The notes under the pieces: model-generated
What the model was told of the DNA's origin: nothing
The model's database searches: none
The model's input: the letters and a program-made list of their open reading frames with translations, nothing else
Part shown: one piece after another, positions 33,374 to 44,108 of the stretch
How the letters are laid out: each line of letters opens with the position of its first letter
How positions within the stretch are numbered: position 1 is the stretch's first letter
Program-made: the position numbers and the translations under genes
Source of the DNA: Malania oleifera
Taxonomy: Eukaryota; Streptophyta; Magnoliopsida; Santalales; Ximeniaceae
Direction: 5' to 3'
Assembly: GCF_029873635.1 (NCBI RefSeq)
Contig: NC_080423.1
Coordinates: 108,889,087-108,953,086, forward strand
DNA length: 64,000 nt

Positions 33374-33819
33374 AAGCCATTCTCCATCCTTTTCTTTTTT
33401 TTTTTTTATTGCAAATTTTCAATAGCCAAAATTTTATTATTTATTGCCAACCCGCAGAAGATGCCGACCTTTGAAGGGGTGAAGATGTTCCATTTGAAGG
33501 TTCTTGAGATCCTACTTCCAATCGTAGCATGAATATAAATATTTTTCTTGGAGATGATTTTCCAGATGCTTGTTGCATGGGTTAACAAATCCTTACCAAG
33601 TATTTCCTTGCTTGCCATTCAAAATAACCTGCGTGAAAAGTAATACTAGAATTATTTTCTTGTACATAGAGAACATGAGCTTTAAGAATCATAGGAAAAT
33701 GAACCAAGATATAAGACAACCACATTATACACATTATTAAGCCCAAAAACTACTATAAAAACTCACAACGAATTGTTTAATCTAATACTTTAAGCCTTCA
33801 AACCAAACTTAAAACCATA
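33374..33819. repeat. 446-bp tract identical to 11414-11859
   Basis: Perfect match in unit B. It is bounded on the left by unit-specific sequence and on the right by few-percent divergence. Confidence 0.85.
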
Positions 33820-34047
33820 GGCTCATCATTTTACCTTGCAATAAAACACGTAAGACGGAGATGCCCATGACTTGAAGTTCAGACCTTTACACTTATAAAC
33901 TCTTCAGCCAAAAGAGTTCAAAACCCAATCAAAAGCACAGGATCATCTCTTGCTTTGTTTGACATATCTTCATCAATCTCTCAACATTTGAACTTCTAAG
34001 GATTATATAGTTCCTCCCTCCTGGTGCACTCCATTCTTCTTCATTAT

Positions 34048-34230
34048 TGTGAGCGGAATTCAATATTTCTTGAATTCTTATTATTATGTACATCCCAATC
34101 TTACATTATATAATACAATCAACTATTCTAAACAAGGAAATAACCCTCCTACAGAATAATGTATGATCTTCTACATTTACCCACTTTCCTAATTTACTCA
34201 TTATTAACAAAGATACTTGGGATTTTAACA
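34048..34230 (-). repeat. 3' LTR of Copia copy B
   Basis: TGTGAGCGG...GATTTTAACA, followed by the polypurine-tract complement CTCCCCCTTAAG. Confidence 0.9.
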
Positions 34231-34239
34231 CTCCCCCTT

Positions 34240-35192
34240 AAGTTGGATCATAGATATTAATCATCTCCAACTTGCTAATGAGATCATCAAAGTTCTCTCG
34301 CGCCAACCCTTTAGTAAAGATATCTGCAGTTTGTTCCTTTGTAGGTACATAAGTCATACAGATAGTTCTTTCTTCAACTTTCTCCTAAATAAAATGTTAG
34401 TCCACTTCCACATGTTTAGTCTTGTCATATTGAACTGGATGGAGAGAGATACTGATGACTGCTTTGTTGCCACAATAGAGTTTGATAGGAAATTTCACTA
34501 GGACTTGTAGTTCTTCCAAGAGTTTCCGTAACCACTGTCCTTCATATATTCCTTAAGTAACTGCCTTGAACTCAGCTTCGGCGCTACAACGAGCCACTAC
34601 ATTTTGTTTTTTGCTTCTCCAAGTTACTAGATTTCCCCCAGAGAGTGTGCAATAACCGATGGTGGCCCAATCTGCATCTGTAAAGATCTCTACTTCCTTA
34701 CTTTCACATTTCTTGAAGAAAAGTCCTTTGCTTGGGGAGCCCTTGAGATATCAAAGGATCTTGTACACGACATCTAAATGAGCTTCTTTTGGTGAATGCA
34801 TGTGTTGGCTTACCACACTAACTGCAAATGCAATATCTGGTCTGGTATGTGAGAGGTAGATTAGCTTACCAACCAATCTCTCATACCTTTCCTTTTCAAC
34901 TGGTATTCCACAGTCTTCGATCCTTTTTACTGCTTCAATTAAAGTTTCACTAGGTTTGCATCCAAGCATGTTAGTTTCAATTAGGAGATCAGTGATATAA
35001 TTTTGCTGAGAGACACTAATATCCTTTTTCGTTCTAGCAACTTCCATGCCCAAGAAGTACCGTATTTGTCCCAAGTCTTTAACTTCAAATTCTATAACTA
35101 GAACTTTCTTCAATCTTTCTATTTCTATTGTATCATCCCAAGTTAAGATTATATCATCAACATACACAATTAGGATTGTTTTCTTACTGTAG
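34240..35192 (-). pseudogene. Copia RNase H and C-terminal reverse transcriptase (copy B)
   Basis: Contains the YVDDIILT catalytic block and LGMEVARTKKDISVSQQNYI. Also present are RLVGKLIYLSHTRPDIAFAV and, nearer the LTR, RNase H-type sequence. It is more complete than the equivalent part of copy A. Broken. Confidence 0.88.
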
Positions 35193-35570
35193 GAACCCAA
35201 ACCCGGAAAATAAAAGAAAAAGAAAATAAAAGAGAGGAAGAAAGGAAAATGATAGAAAAAGAGGCATTTTAACAAGGCCGAGACAAAACCATAGACAATT
35301 TTCTGAGCCAGGGAAAATTCGTCGCCGATGTTGGGTAAACGAGTAGATCAACCACAAAACCGTCGATGATTTTGTGGAAACAGGGGAAATCGTCGATGGT
35401 TTTCCTCTAGCACTGCTTGCCTATAAATAGGAACAAGCTCATTTTTTGAGAGAAAATAAAAAGGCTCTCCTCTTTCCTAGGGTTTCGAAACCTTTTCTTT
35501 AAAAAGACTTCTCGAACTCCGTTTTGGATCCCATTTGTCTCTATCACCCTTGGTATAGCTAAGATACGCC
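35193..35570 (+). mobile_element. Residual piece of the nested Gypsy LTR in Copia copy B
   Basis: Starts TGTAGGAACCCAAACCC at exactly the same Copia position as the 12567 insertion. It includes the TATA box (TATAAATAGG, ~35424) and ends near AAGATACGCC. Only about 380 bp remain of an insert that is ~2.8 kb in copy A. The shared site shows that Gypsy was already in place before the duplication. Confidence 0.9.
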
Positions 35571-35574
35571 ATTT

Positions 35575-37704
35575 ACAAATGCATTCTTAATGTCAAGCTG
35601 TAGTGGCCAATCTAAGTTGGGTGCAAGGGACAAAAGGACCGAAACTGTTTTCAAGTTTGCCATTGGTGCAAATGTCTCTGTATAGTCAATGCCATAAGTT
35701 TGTGTAAATCCTTTTACAATGAGTCTGACTTTATATCTTTTAATTGTCCCATCAGATTTATATTTCATTTTAAAGATCCATTTACAACCAACTTACTTCT
35801 TCCCACTCGGCAAATTCATTACATCCCAAGTTCCATTTTTCTCTAGGGCCCACATTTCCTCCTTGACAGCCTCCCTCCATTTAGGTATTTCCAAAGCTTC
35901 ATGAATATTCTTTGGAATTCTCATCCTGTTGAGGTTAGAGGCAAAATCATGATATCCTGTAGACAAGATTTTATAAGACATGTATTTAGACCAGGGATAT
36001 TAAGAACATGATCTGGTTTATTTTCTGATTGCAATAGGTAAATTGATGTCATCAGGTACAGGATTATCATAAGAGAGCTCATGATTATCTATTACTGGAT
36101 CGAGATTGGGCGTGGACTCATGGTTGTTCGAAGCCATCACCGGTTCCAACGATCTTGGTGCCTCAGGTATGAGATTCTTCCCGTTCTTTGTATTCAGCTT
36201 TCTTGAGTAAATAAGTATGTCTGTGTTGTTTTGATTTCCTACATCTCCCCCTGTGATTAAGTGCTCAGTAAATGGGTCAGGGAATGAAGCAATGGAAGAC
36301 TTGATAAATGGCACAGATTCAATAGTAACGAAGTCAAAGAACCGATCTTCACTTCATTTCTCCCTTGAAGAGAGGTCTTTGGGAAATAAGGAGTGGTTTC
36401 AAAGAATGTGACATCAAGGCTAACAAACATCCTTTTTGAGACTGGGTCATAGCATTTGTAACCTTTTTGGGTAGGAGAGTAACCAATGAAGACACATTTA
36501 ACGGCGTGAAGATCCAATTTATCCCGATGATGAGCATGAACATGAATAAAAACAGTACAACTAAAGATTTTCGGTGGAAGACTAGAGGGGAGTTGAGAAG
36601 TAGGAAAATGTTCCTAGAATTTCTAGAGAGGGGTGGCAAAGGAAAGTACTTGACTCGGCATTCGATTAATGAGATATGTAGCCGTTAAGATGGCATCGCC
36701 CCAAAAATAGTTTTCCATGTTGGTAGTGAACATCAATGCCCGAGCTACATCAAGTATATGTCTTCTTTTTTCGTTCAACAACCCCATTTTGTTAAGGGGT
36801 ATCCACATAAGAACTCCAATGAACAATCCCATTTTCTTGAAGATAAGTTCCCAAAATATCAGTAAAATATTTTGTACCATTATTAGTACGTAAAATTTGA
36901 ATATGAGTCTGGAATTGTATTCGAATCATGGAATGAAAACTGAAAAAAATGGAACAAACTTTAGTTTTGTCTTCCAACAAGTAAACCTAACAAAGACGAG
37001 TATGTTCATCAATAAAAGTAACAAATCAATTCTTATGGGTGCGATTAAGGGATCTTGAGGGTCCCCACAAATCACTATGAATCATAGTACATGGGCGGGA
37101 TGGTTTGTATATGGATGATGGGAAAGAAGCACGACGGTGTTTTGCAAGTTCACACACTTCACATTGAAATTCAGAAGACATTTTATTTGAACAGATAGAT
37201 GGAAACAAACGTTTTAAATATTGAAAATTTGGGTGACCCATCCTAGAATGCCATAACAAAAGTTTACTATCTCTAGAAGTAGATGTAGAATCACAAATTG
37301 CAGTATTACATTGTTCACTCAATTTCCTCCTCAAAGTAGTAAAGTCCCTCATACACCTTAGCAGTGCCAATCATCTTCCCCGATGATAGGTCTTGAAAAA
37401 TACAATGAGATTAAACAAATTTAGCACAACAATTGGAGTCTTTTGTTAACTGGCTGATGAATAACAAGTTGCAAGATAACTTGGGAACATGTAGGATAGA
37501 TTTTAAAGTTACAGAGTTAGATATGCCAATACTTCCTTTACCGACAACAGGTGAGAGAGAACCATCTGCAATTTTGACTCTCAGATTTCCAGCATATGGT
37601 GAATAGGAAGAAAACAATTGACAAGAACCAATCATATGATCAGATGCATCTGAGTCAATTATCCATGATGATTTGTAACAACATACAGTATTTAAGGCTG
37701 ACAT
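35575..37704 (-). pseudogene. Copia integrase and N-terminal reverse transcriptase (copy B)
   Basis: Contains RIPKNIHEALEIPKWREAVK and NGTWDVMNLPSGKK (reverse transcriptase entry). From the integrase side it shows LLLWHSRMGHPNFQYLKRLF, CEVCELAKHRRASF and an SDASDHMIG protease-like motif. Parallel to 15510-17648 of copy A. Broken. Confidence 0.88.
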
Positions 37705-37766
37705 ATAATTACCTCAGTGAGCCAGAGAACCAGTGGAAGACTGACTCGATGTTTGAATTGAGGAAA

Positions 37767-38610
37767 TCATTTTATACAACTGATCCAACTGCTCAGGGCT
37801 GAATGCACTACTTGGAGTGGTATTATTGGTTTTTTTACCTTGTGATTTTTCAGTTGAACTGTCGGTGGTAGCCTAATATCCATGATTTTTTTATATATTG
37901 TCTCGGCTTCCAATCTGCAGGCTTTCCATGAATCTCCTAGCAGGTATCTTTTGAATGACCTAGCTTTCGACAATGTTCGCACCATAATTTACCATTTTGT
38001 GATCGTTGACTGAATCCCGTTAGGCCTTTTGATATAAGGTCCGAGACGTCAGGCCCATTAGTATTGGCACTCAGATTTTGGATGGACAGGTTGGGCCCGA
38101 TACGTTCTCCCTTGGGTCTCAGCATCACTTGTCTCCTACTCTCCTCCCTCCTTACCTCTACGAATACCTCTCGGGTTGAAGGCATAGGTCACCGGCCGAG
38201 GATTCGTCCCCGCACATCATCTAGATCTCAGTTGAGTCTGGCCAAGAGCTCGAAGACCCTTTCGTTTTTGAGCCTCCTCTTGTATCTCTTGTTGTCGCTG
38301 GAGCACTCCCACTCCTCTTCGATGCTTAGATCGAGCTCCTGCCAGAGATGGGTCATCTCCATGAAATACTCTGTGACATCTCTATCACCTTCGTCGTAGG
38401 CAAGAATAGGTATATTTTTCCAATTGCCGGCTTCATCGAGTTGCTGAGCCAAGCTGTGACCATGGAGTTTTCAGATCTCCATGTTTGCAAGGCGACAACA
38501 TCTGTAGGGTCTAGTTTCCTTCGTTCGTCGGTAAGGAAACCCAGTTTCCCTTTTCCTTAAATGACCAACTTTATGGATGGAGCCCATTCCCGGAAGTTTT
38601 TTCCGTTCAA
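37767..38610 (-). pseudogene. Copia gag region (copy B)
   Basis: Contains EVFVEVRREESRRQVML, the zinc knuckle CEHCRKLGHSKDTC, and EWECSSDNKRYKRRLKNERV. Same order as copy A. Broken. Confidence 0.88.
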
Positions 38611-38952
38611 TTTCTCCATTGAGAGTGGAAAGATTGTATTGTCCAGCCTATTCAAACCCCCAGTGGATGTAGCCTCCAAATCCCCGTTGGGTTTTCCCAA
38701 AGAAGTCGGCCCTCTACTAGTGCTGCTGGCCATTGTTAGCTAAGGTTGAGAAACCCTAACTTTGATCGAGCGGAATTCAATATTTCTTGAATTCTTATTA
38801 TTATGTACATCCCAATTTTACATTAAATAATACAATCGACTATTCTAAATGAGGAAATAATCCCCCTACAGAATAATGTATGATCTTCTACATTTATCTA
38901 CTTTCCTAATTTACTCATTATTCACAAAGATACTTGAGATTTTAACAATTAC

Positions 38953-40406
38953 TTATATGCAATTCTATTTTAACACTAAAATCAAGGACTCTTCTCTAGA
39001 AGGACTACATCAATTTTTGAGGAGATAATGTTGAGCGCTATTGCAAGTTTTATTTAAGATGTAAAGAGAAGTATCAACAAGAGTTGCTAGTTTTTTATAC
39101 TCACAATTTCTATCTATTTTATTAAAACTTTTTCAAGTTAAAGTCTTACTAATCTTGTAGAAACTGTCATTGAAAGCAGTACTTCTATAGAATTATAAAA
39201 AGGTATTGCTAATATTTTGACAAAGTCTTAGAGGGCTTACGACTCAGTTAGTTGTTGAAAATAATTTTCCCTTTTAGTTTTGCATCGCATTCCAAAAAAA
39301 AAAAAAGTTATCTAAATTTTCAGTTTTACGACATTTATTTAAAAAAAATCAATGACAATAAAAAAAAATTGTAGCACTAATTTGCTTGCAGATATAATTT
39401 TATTTTTAGCCACTTTATTTTTTTATTTTATAAATTTATGAAAACTTTTTGAAAACATTTTTTTATTATTTTCTAAAATTCTTATTTCTTACAATGTATT
39501 TGGAACCATACAATTTGGATATTAGACTTTGATTTACGTGGATTGTAACAAAATATAATATAAAATGGTATTAAACTTATATTAAATTCACATAAATCCA
39601 AATTCAAACCTTAAAACCCATGATCTCATACACCACCTTATATAATTTTTGGGAAAAAAAATTGTCCTTTTTCTAATTATTTTGAAAGTTAAAAATAAAA
39701 ATGAAAAGTTATTTTGCACAACTAAGCAAAGACTTTATTTTTTTATCATTTTAATACGAGTCTTGGAAAACTAAAATACGAGTTAAATTTTTTCTAATTC
39801 TTTGAAACTAAAAATAGAAAATGAACACAAGAAAAACATTCAAGTTCATGAAACCATGGATGTGGCATTCATAAGTAAAGTGCATTATTCCCTTAGGAGA
39901 ATATTGGTCACAAAAAAAAAAAAAAAATTAAACGAAATACATGAAATAGTGATATATGTAAAAAAAGGTAAATGAATTTCTATCATGTATGCAACTAAAA
40001 CAACAAATGTTCCAATATAAATCATGGTAAAATGTACTATATTGTCTACTATTATACCAATCATAGTAATGAGTTAAGTTTTGAATCAACATCTTACGCT
40101 TCTTTATAATGTTCCAAGCTGCCTTCCCAAATCTGACGGATTTGCATAAAACAGAATCTAGTCTGCATCAAAGATGGAAATGTCATATTTAAATAATTAT
40201 GGAATTATGGAATGCTATGTATGCCCCTTTATTTCATAGAGATGTAGACTAGCATCACAATAATAGTGTTTCATGCTAAGAAACTATTTCATAACATTAA
40301 TGATGCATGATTGACTGACGGATCTTGGTTTTGTCTCTCCAACATTATTTAAATATTATATAAATATATAAATTTATTTTAGCAAATTTTACATGTAAAT
40401 TATATG

Positions 40407-40444
<38 letters not shown>

Positions 40445-41072
40445 AATTGCAAGAATTATTAACTATATCTTAATACCTGTAATACAATTGATATATTTTT
40501 AATCAAACTTATAATATATAATGACAATTAAATTTATGAATTAATGATTTCCACTAGGCCCACCTTAGCAGGTTTACAAGTGATATTTTTACATAATAAT
40601 TTTTAATTTGGAAACAATGTTCAATTTTTGAAAACATGTAATTCAATAAATTATTATTTATAATATTAAGAATTTGTACGTTGAAGTTTAATAAATTATA
40701 TAGCTGGATTTTATAGACATTTACATGTATTAATTTGTAAGAATTGTAAATTTTATTAATAGTTTTAAATAATTTAAATACATTATAGTTTAGTTTCTTT
40801 TATTTATATTTTATTAAAATATATAAATTAGTTTAATAAAATATTTAAATATAAATTTAATATATTAATTTAAAACTCTATATAAATATATAAATTTATT
40901 TTAATAAACTTAATATGTTATTTATATGTTTAAAATTTAAAATTATTAAGTTAATAACTGCAAAATATATACTGTTAGTAATTTAGTGTATTAATATAAC
41001 TTTAAAATATATATTAATAAATTTGTGTAATAAAATTTTATAAGCATTAACAGCTAGAAACTAAAATTTTGA
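38953..41072. other. AT-rich spacer between Copia B and CNL-B
   Basis: No gene is seen. It matches unit A except that it lacks the A-only block 20370-21300 (junction near 40350) and has ~200 bp next to the CNL stop that unit A lacks. A (TA)n run is at 40407-40440. Confidence 0.7.
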
Positions 41073-44000
41073 TTAAAGCAAGACACATACCAAGCGTAAT
41101 TGTCTGAAAAGGCGTTTGTGGGCCCACTCCATAGCATCGAATTGGCTTCTTTCTGCCCAAATTGTTCTAACAGCTGGAGGCGGAACATTATTATTATGCG
41201 CAGAAATAGAAATAGAAACAGGGAAGCTCTTCAGTTTTGGGCATTCAGCTATGTGTATTTTCTGCAAGGAATCACAGACCATGCTCCCCTTACTGCCACA
41301 TATTAACCCCTGCAACTCCGGCAGATCTACCAACCACAATTCTTGTAATTTTGGGAACATGAACATGGAATTCTTGCTCCTTTCCTGATCTACCCCCTCT
41401 TCTTCTTCCCCTCCGTCTGCCACTGCAATGATATTCTCAATGTTTTTGCAGTTAGACACGAACACAATCTTAAGGTTTTGGAGGCGGTTCTGTGCAAACC
41501 CAAGAGGAAATATATACTCTAGTTTAGGACAATCCCTAATGGCCAGGAGCTTAAGATTGGAAAAGCTTCCACTCGATACTGGCGACGGTGGTTGTACTAG
41601 TCCTCCCCTTCCAACTGCTCCCTCCTGAAGCTTTAAGAGGGCTTTGAGGTTTTTCAAATCACGAAGCAACAAGGTCTCCAGCCGCGGTAAAAATAAAGGA
41701 ACAATATTAGAATCAGTGGCGGTAGTGCAACAATTCTCTGCCCATAAGTAATGCATCCCTCGGCAGGACTCAATTTTGCATCTCTCTAAATCCTCAACGT
41801 TTTTCAAAGAAGACCAAAAATCTGACAAACTGTAGAAATCATTGCATCCCCTTAAAATCAACTCCTGGAGGTTTGAAGGGAGCGTGAGGGATAGTTCCCC
41901 TCTTTCCGGACTATTACGAACCCCATCATAATCTATACGTACATGTCTACCAAAAAATATTATTGGTAGCAGAAGGACATTTGCCGATAAACCAAGGAAG
42001 TAGTGCTTTAACTTTTTCCAATCCTCAGATTTGATGTAATTGTTAAAGTTGAGAGGGTCAACGACCCAGAGTTTGATACTTTCTAACTTTGTCAAGACAG
42101 AGAGTTGCTCCGCCTGCACATGCTCACCTCCAACTCCAATGCACTGCAACTGCCTTAGCCTGGAGAGGACCCCCTCACCCTCACTTTGAGTTTGAGGAAA
42201 CATCCATTCCACAGACATACCATACAAGTCCAGGAATTTGAGGTCGCCTAATTTTTCAATGCCCATCAGCGCTCCACAATTTTGACTTCCCTTAAGATCA
42301 AGTTCCCTTAATTTTTTGAGTTGTGCCAAAGAAGGAACATATTTTAAATTTGGGCAATTTCTAAGCAATAGTGCTCTTAGCTTCGTCAAACTTGAGAGGG
42401 AATCAGGAACACAATCAATGTTTGTACTAGACAAGTCTAAAATTGTCAAACTTGACATACCTGCAAAAAAGATATTGGACATCTTTGTTAATTTTCTATT
42501 ATCTTTTAGCAGCAAAGTAGAGAGCATAGGACACTCTAGCAATGTGAAAAATGCCGCCCCTCCACATAAGTAATTATTCATTAATGAAGTCCTCTCTAGA
42601 TTCCTTGGCCAATTCCCAACATTTGGAAGCTCTTCCAATTGGACACCAGCTTTCACCATGAACTTATCCGATCCTGCAATATCAAGCGCCATGTCTCTTA
42701 TCACATCATGCATCTTTACACAATTGTGAGAGTAACTTAAAGAACTTTGTAGTAAACATACATTTATAAGTTTATTCAATATAGAGTGGCCTCGATTATA
42801 CTCCTGTTGCCTAGTATCCATTTCATCTATTAGTCCCTCACAGATCCAATAACGTATCAATTCCACTCTTGGAATGTTATGATCTTCTGGAAACAAGGCA
42901 CAATACAAGAGACACTGCTGCATCTTTTCATTCTTCAATCGATCATAACTAAATTTTAAGCACTTATATACATCTTTTACATTTTGAGTGATATCTGGAG
43001 CATGCTGTTTCAATTCGTCTAAGGCATTTTTCCACTCATGAATGTCACCCACTCCTGTCATGCCTCTAGCTACTGTGATGATTGCAAGGGGCAAACCGGC
43101 ACATTCTCTAGCAACAGATTTGGCAATTTCTTCCACTTTAGAATCAACAAGAACAGTGTGAGGCCCCAATTTTTCCTTGAATAGACTCCAAGCTTCTTCA
43201 GTTGAAAGTGGCTCAATTTTGATAATTTTTTGGCACATTTGTTGACACACTTCCGAGGATCGAGAAGTTATGATCAACTTCCCCTTGCTATCTTCATTAA
43301 TAGGAATTCCCACACCCTCTATAGAATAACTTTCCCATATATCATCTAAAATAAGGACAAATTTCTCTCTAGCATTCAATGCTTTTGACAACATAGCTGC
43401 CCTTATAATTTCATCTTCCTCTCCTTTAAAATCCACACTTAATTTTAATGCAATCTCATTTTGCAAGATGCAAACACTTGACTCTTGAGATACAGTGACC
43501 CAAAAAACAGAACCAAAGGGACTTGAATTTTCCAAGAGTTGGTTGTGGATGTGTGTTACAATGGTTGTTTTGCCCACTCCTCCCATTCCGTAAACTCCCA
43601 CACTTCTAATGTCATCTTTCATCAATATTTCCCAAATCTTTTCAAGTTTTCTATTGGCTGTAGCATCACCTATTAATAGTGTGGTTGGTAATGCAAGTCC
43701 TTTATCTAAACATGTGTTGATAACAACCCCATCAGGAAATACGCCTTGCTGGAAAACTTCGTTTACATCTTCAATCTTCTTCTCAACATTCTTTAAGAAC
43801 TTTGATCGAGAGAAATATCTCCGTTTTTTAGAATCTCGCTCTATTTGAGCCACTTCATGTGTTTTTCCTTTCACAAGTTCTAGCCAATTTTCAACCTCTG
43901 CCTTGGGCTCCTTTAAGAAATGGTGTTCAATGCTATTTTGTACTTGTTTTTTTATGTCCTTTTCACGGCTACTCAATGCATCCATTTTCTCCTTAAGGTT

Positions 44001-44108
44001 TTGCAATTTTTCTTGAAGGATTTCACGATTGCTCCAACACTCTCCAATGGGGATGTATATACATTTCAGTAGCTTAACACCTTCCAATATGGGCAAAAAC
44101 AACTCCAT
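41073..44108 (-). CDS. CC-NBS-LRR disease-resistance protein (CNL-B, RPS2/RPS5-like)
   Basis: Intact intronless frame of 1011 residues, a paralogue of CNL-A that matches at roughly nine of ten residues by eye. The predicted role is the same: a cytoplasmic or membrane-associated nucleotide-switch immune receptor. Motifs sit at the same numbers as in CNL-A: EVENWL 71-76, P-loop GMGGVGKTT 174-182, kinase-2 LILDDIW 252-258, GLPL ~338-342, CLLYCALFPED 399-409, MHD 466-468, then LRRs to the C-terminus. Differences are spread through the coiled coil and LRRs (for example SEGEG against the six-glycine run, and an extra EGAVGRGGLV segment in a late LRR). The NBS core is more conserved. The C-terminus is shorter (ends RLVCVLL). 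Start shared with CNL-A. Both copies look expressible. Confidence 0.95.
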   Translation of the reverse strand: MELFLPILEGVKLLKCIYIPIGECWSNREILQEKLQNLKEKMDALSSREKDIKKQVQNSIEHHFLKEPKAEVENWLELVKGKTHEVAQIERDSKKRRYFSRSKFLKNVEKKIEDVNEVFQQGVFPDGVVINTCLDKGLALPTTLLIGDATANRKLEKIWEILMKDDIRSVGVYGMGGVGKTTIVTHIHNQLLENSSPFGSVFWVTVSQESSVCILQNEIALKLSVDFKGEEDEIIRAAMLSKALNAREKFVLILDDIWESYSIEGVGIPINEDSKGKLIITSRSSEVCQQMCQKIIKIEPLSTEEAWSLFKEKLGPHTVLVDSKVEEIAKSVARECAGLPLAIITVARGMTGVGDIHEWKNALDELKQHAPDITQNVKDVYKCLKFSYDRLKNEKMQQCLLYCALFPEDHNIPRVELIRYWICEGLIDEMDTRQQEYNRGHSILNKLINVCLLQSSLSYSHNCVKMHDVIRDMALDIAGSDKFMVKAGVQLEELPNVGNWPRNLERTSLMNNYLCGGAAFFTLLECPMLSTLLLKDNRKLTKMSNIFFAGMSSLTILDLSSTNIDCVPDSLSSLTKLRALLLRNCPNLKYVPSLAQLKKLRELDLKGSQNCGALMGIEKLGDLKFLDLYGMSVEWMFPQTQSEGEGVLSRLRQLQCIGVGGEHVQAEQLSVLTKLESIKLWVVDPLNFNNYIKSEDWKKLKHYFLGLSANVLLLPIIFFGRHVRIDYDGVRNSPERGELSLTLPSNLQELILRGCNDFYSLSDFWSSLKNVEDLERCKIESCRGMHYLWAENCCTTATDSNIVPLFLPRLETLLLRDLKNLKALLKLQEGAVGRGGLVQPPSPVSSGSFSNLKLLAIRDCPKLEYIFPLGFAQNRLQNLKIVFVSNCKNIENIIAVADGGEEEEGVDQERSKNSMFMFPKLQELWLVDLPELQGLICGSKGSMVCDSLQKIHIAECPKLKSFPVSISISAHNNNVPPPAVRTIWAERSQFDAMEWAHKRLFRQLRLVCVLL

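Larger units (their letters stand above)
34048..38947 (-). mobile_element. Broken RE1-like Copia retrotransposon, copy B, with residual nested Gypsy
   Basis: LTRs lie at 34048-34230 and about 38768-38947. The flanking target copies are ATTAT (34043-34047) and ATTAC (38948-38952), the same site as copy A. The domain order equals copy A: gag ~37767-38610, protease/integrase ~36257-37704, reverse transcriptase ~34751-35981, RNase H ~34240-34750. The element is dead with many breaks. The LTR pair differs at about 11 of 180 positions by eye. It descends from the same insertion as copy A through segmental duplication. Confidence 0.92.

Noticed and set aside
41100-41388. Plus-strand frames opposite the CNL genes
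   Set aside because: Antisense shadows of the LRR coding region that appear in both copies for that reason.
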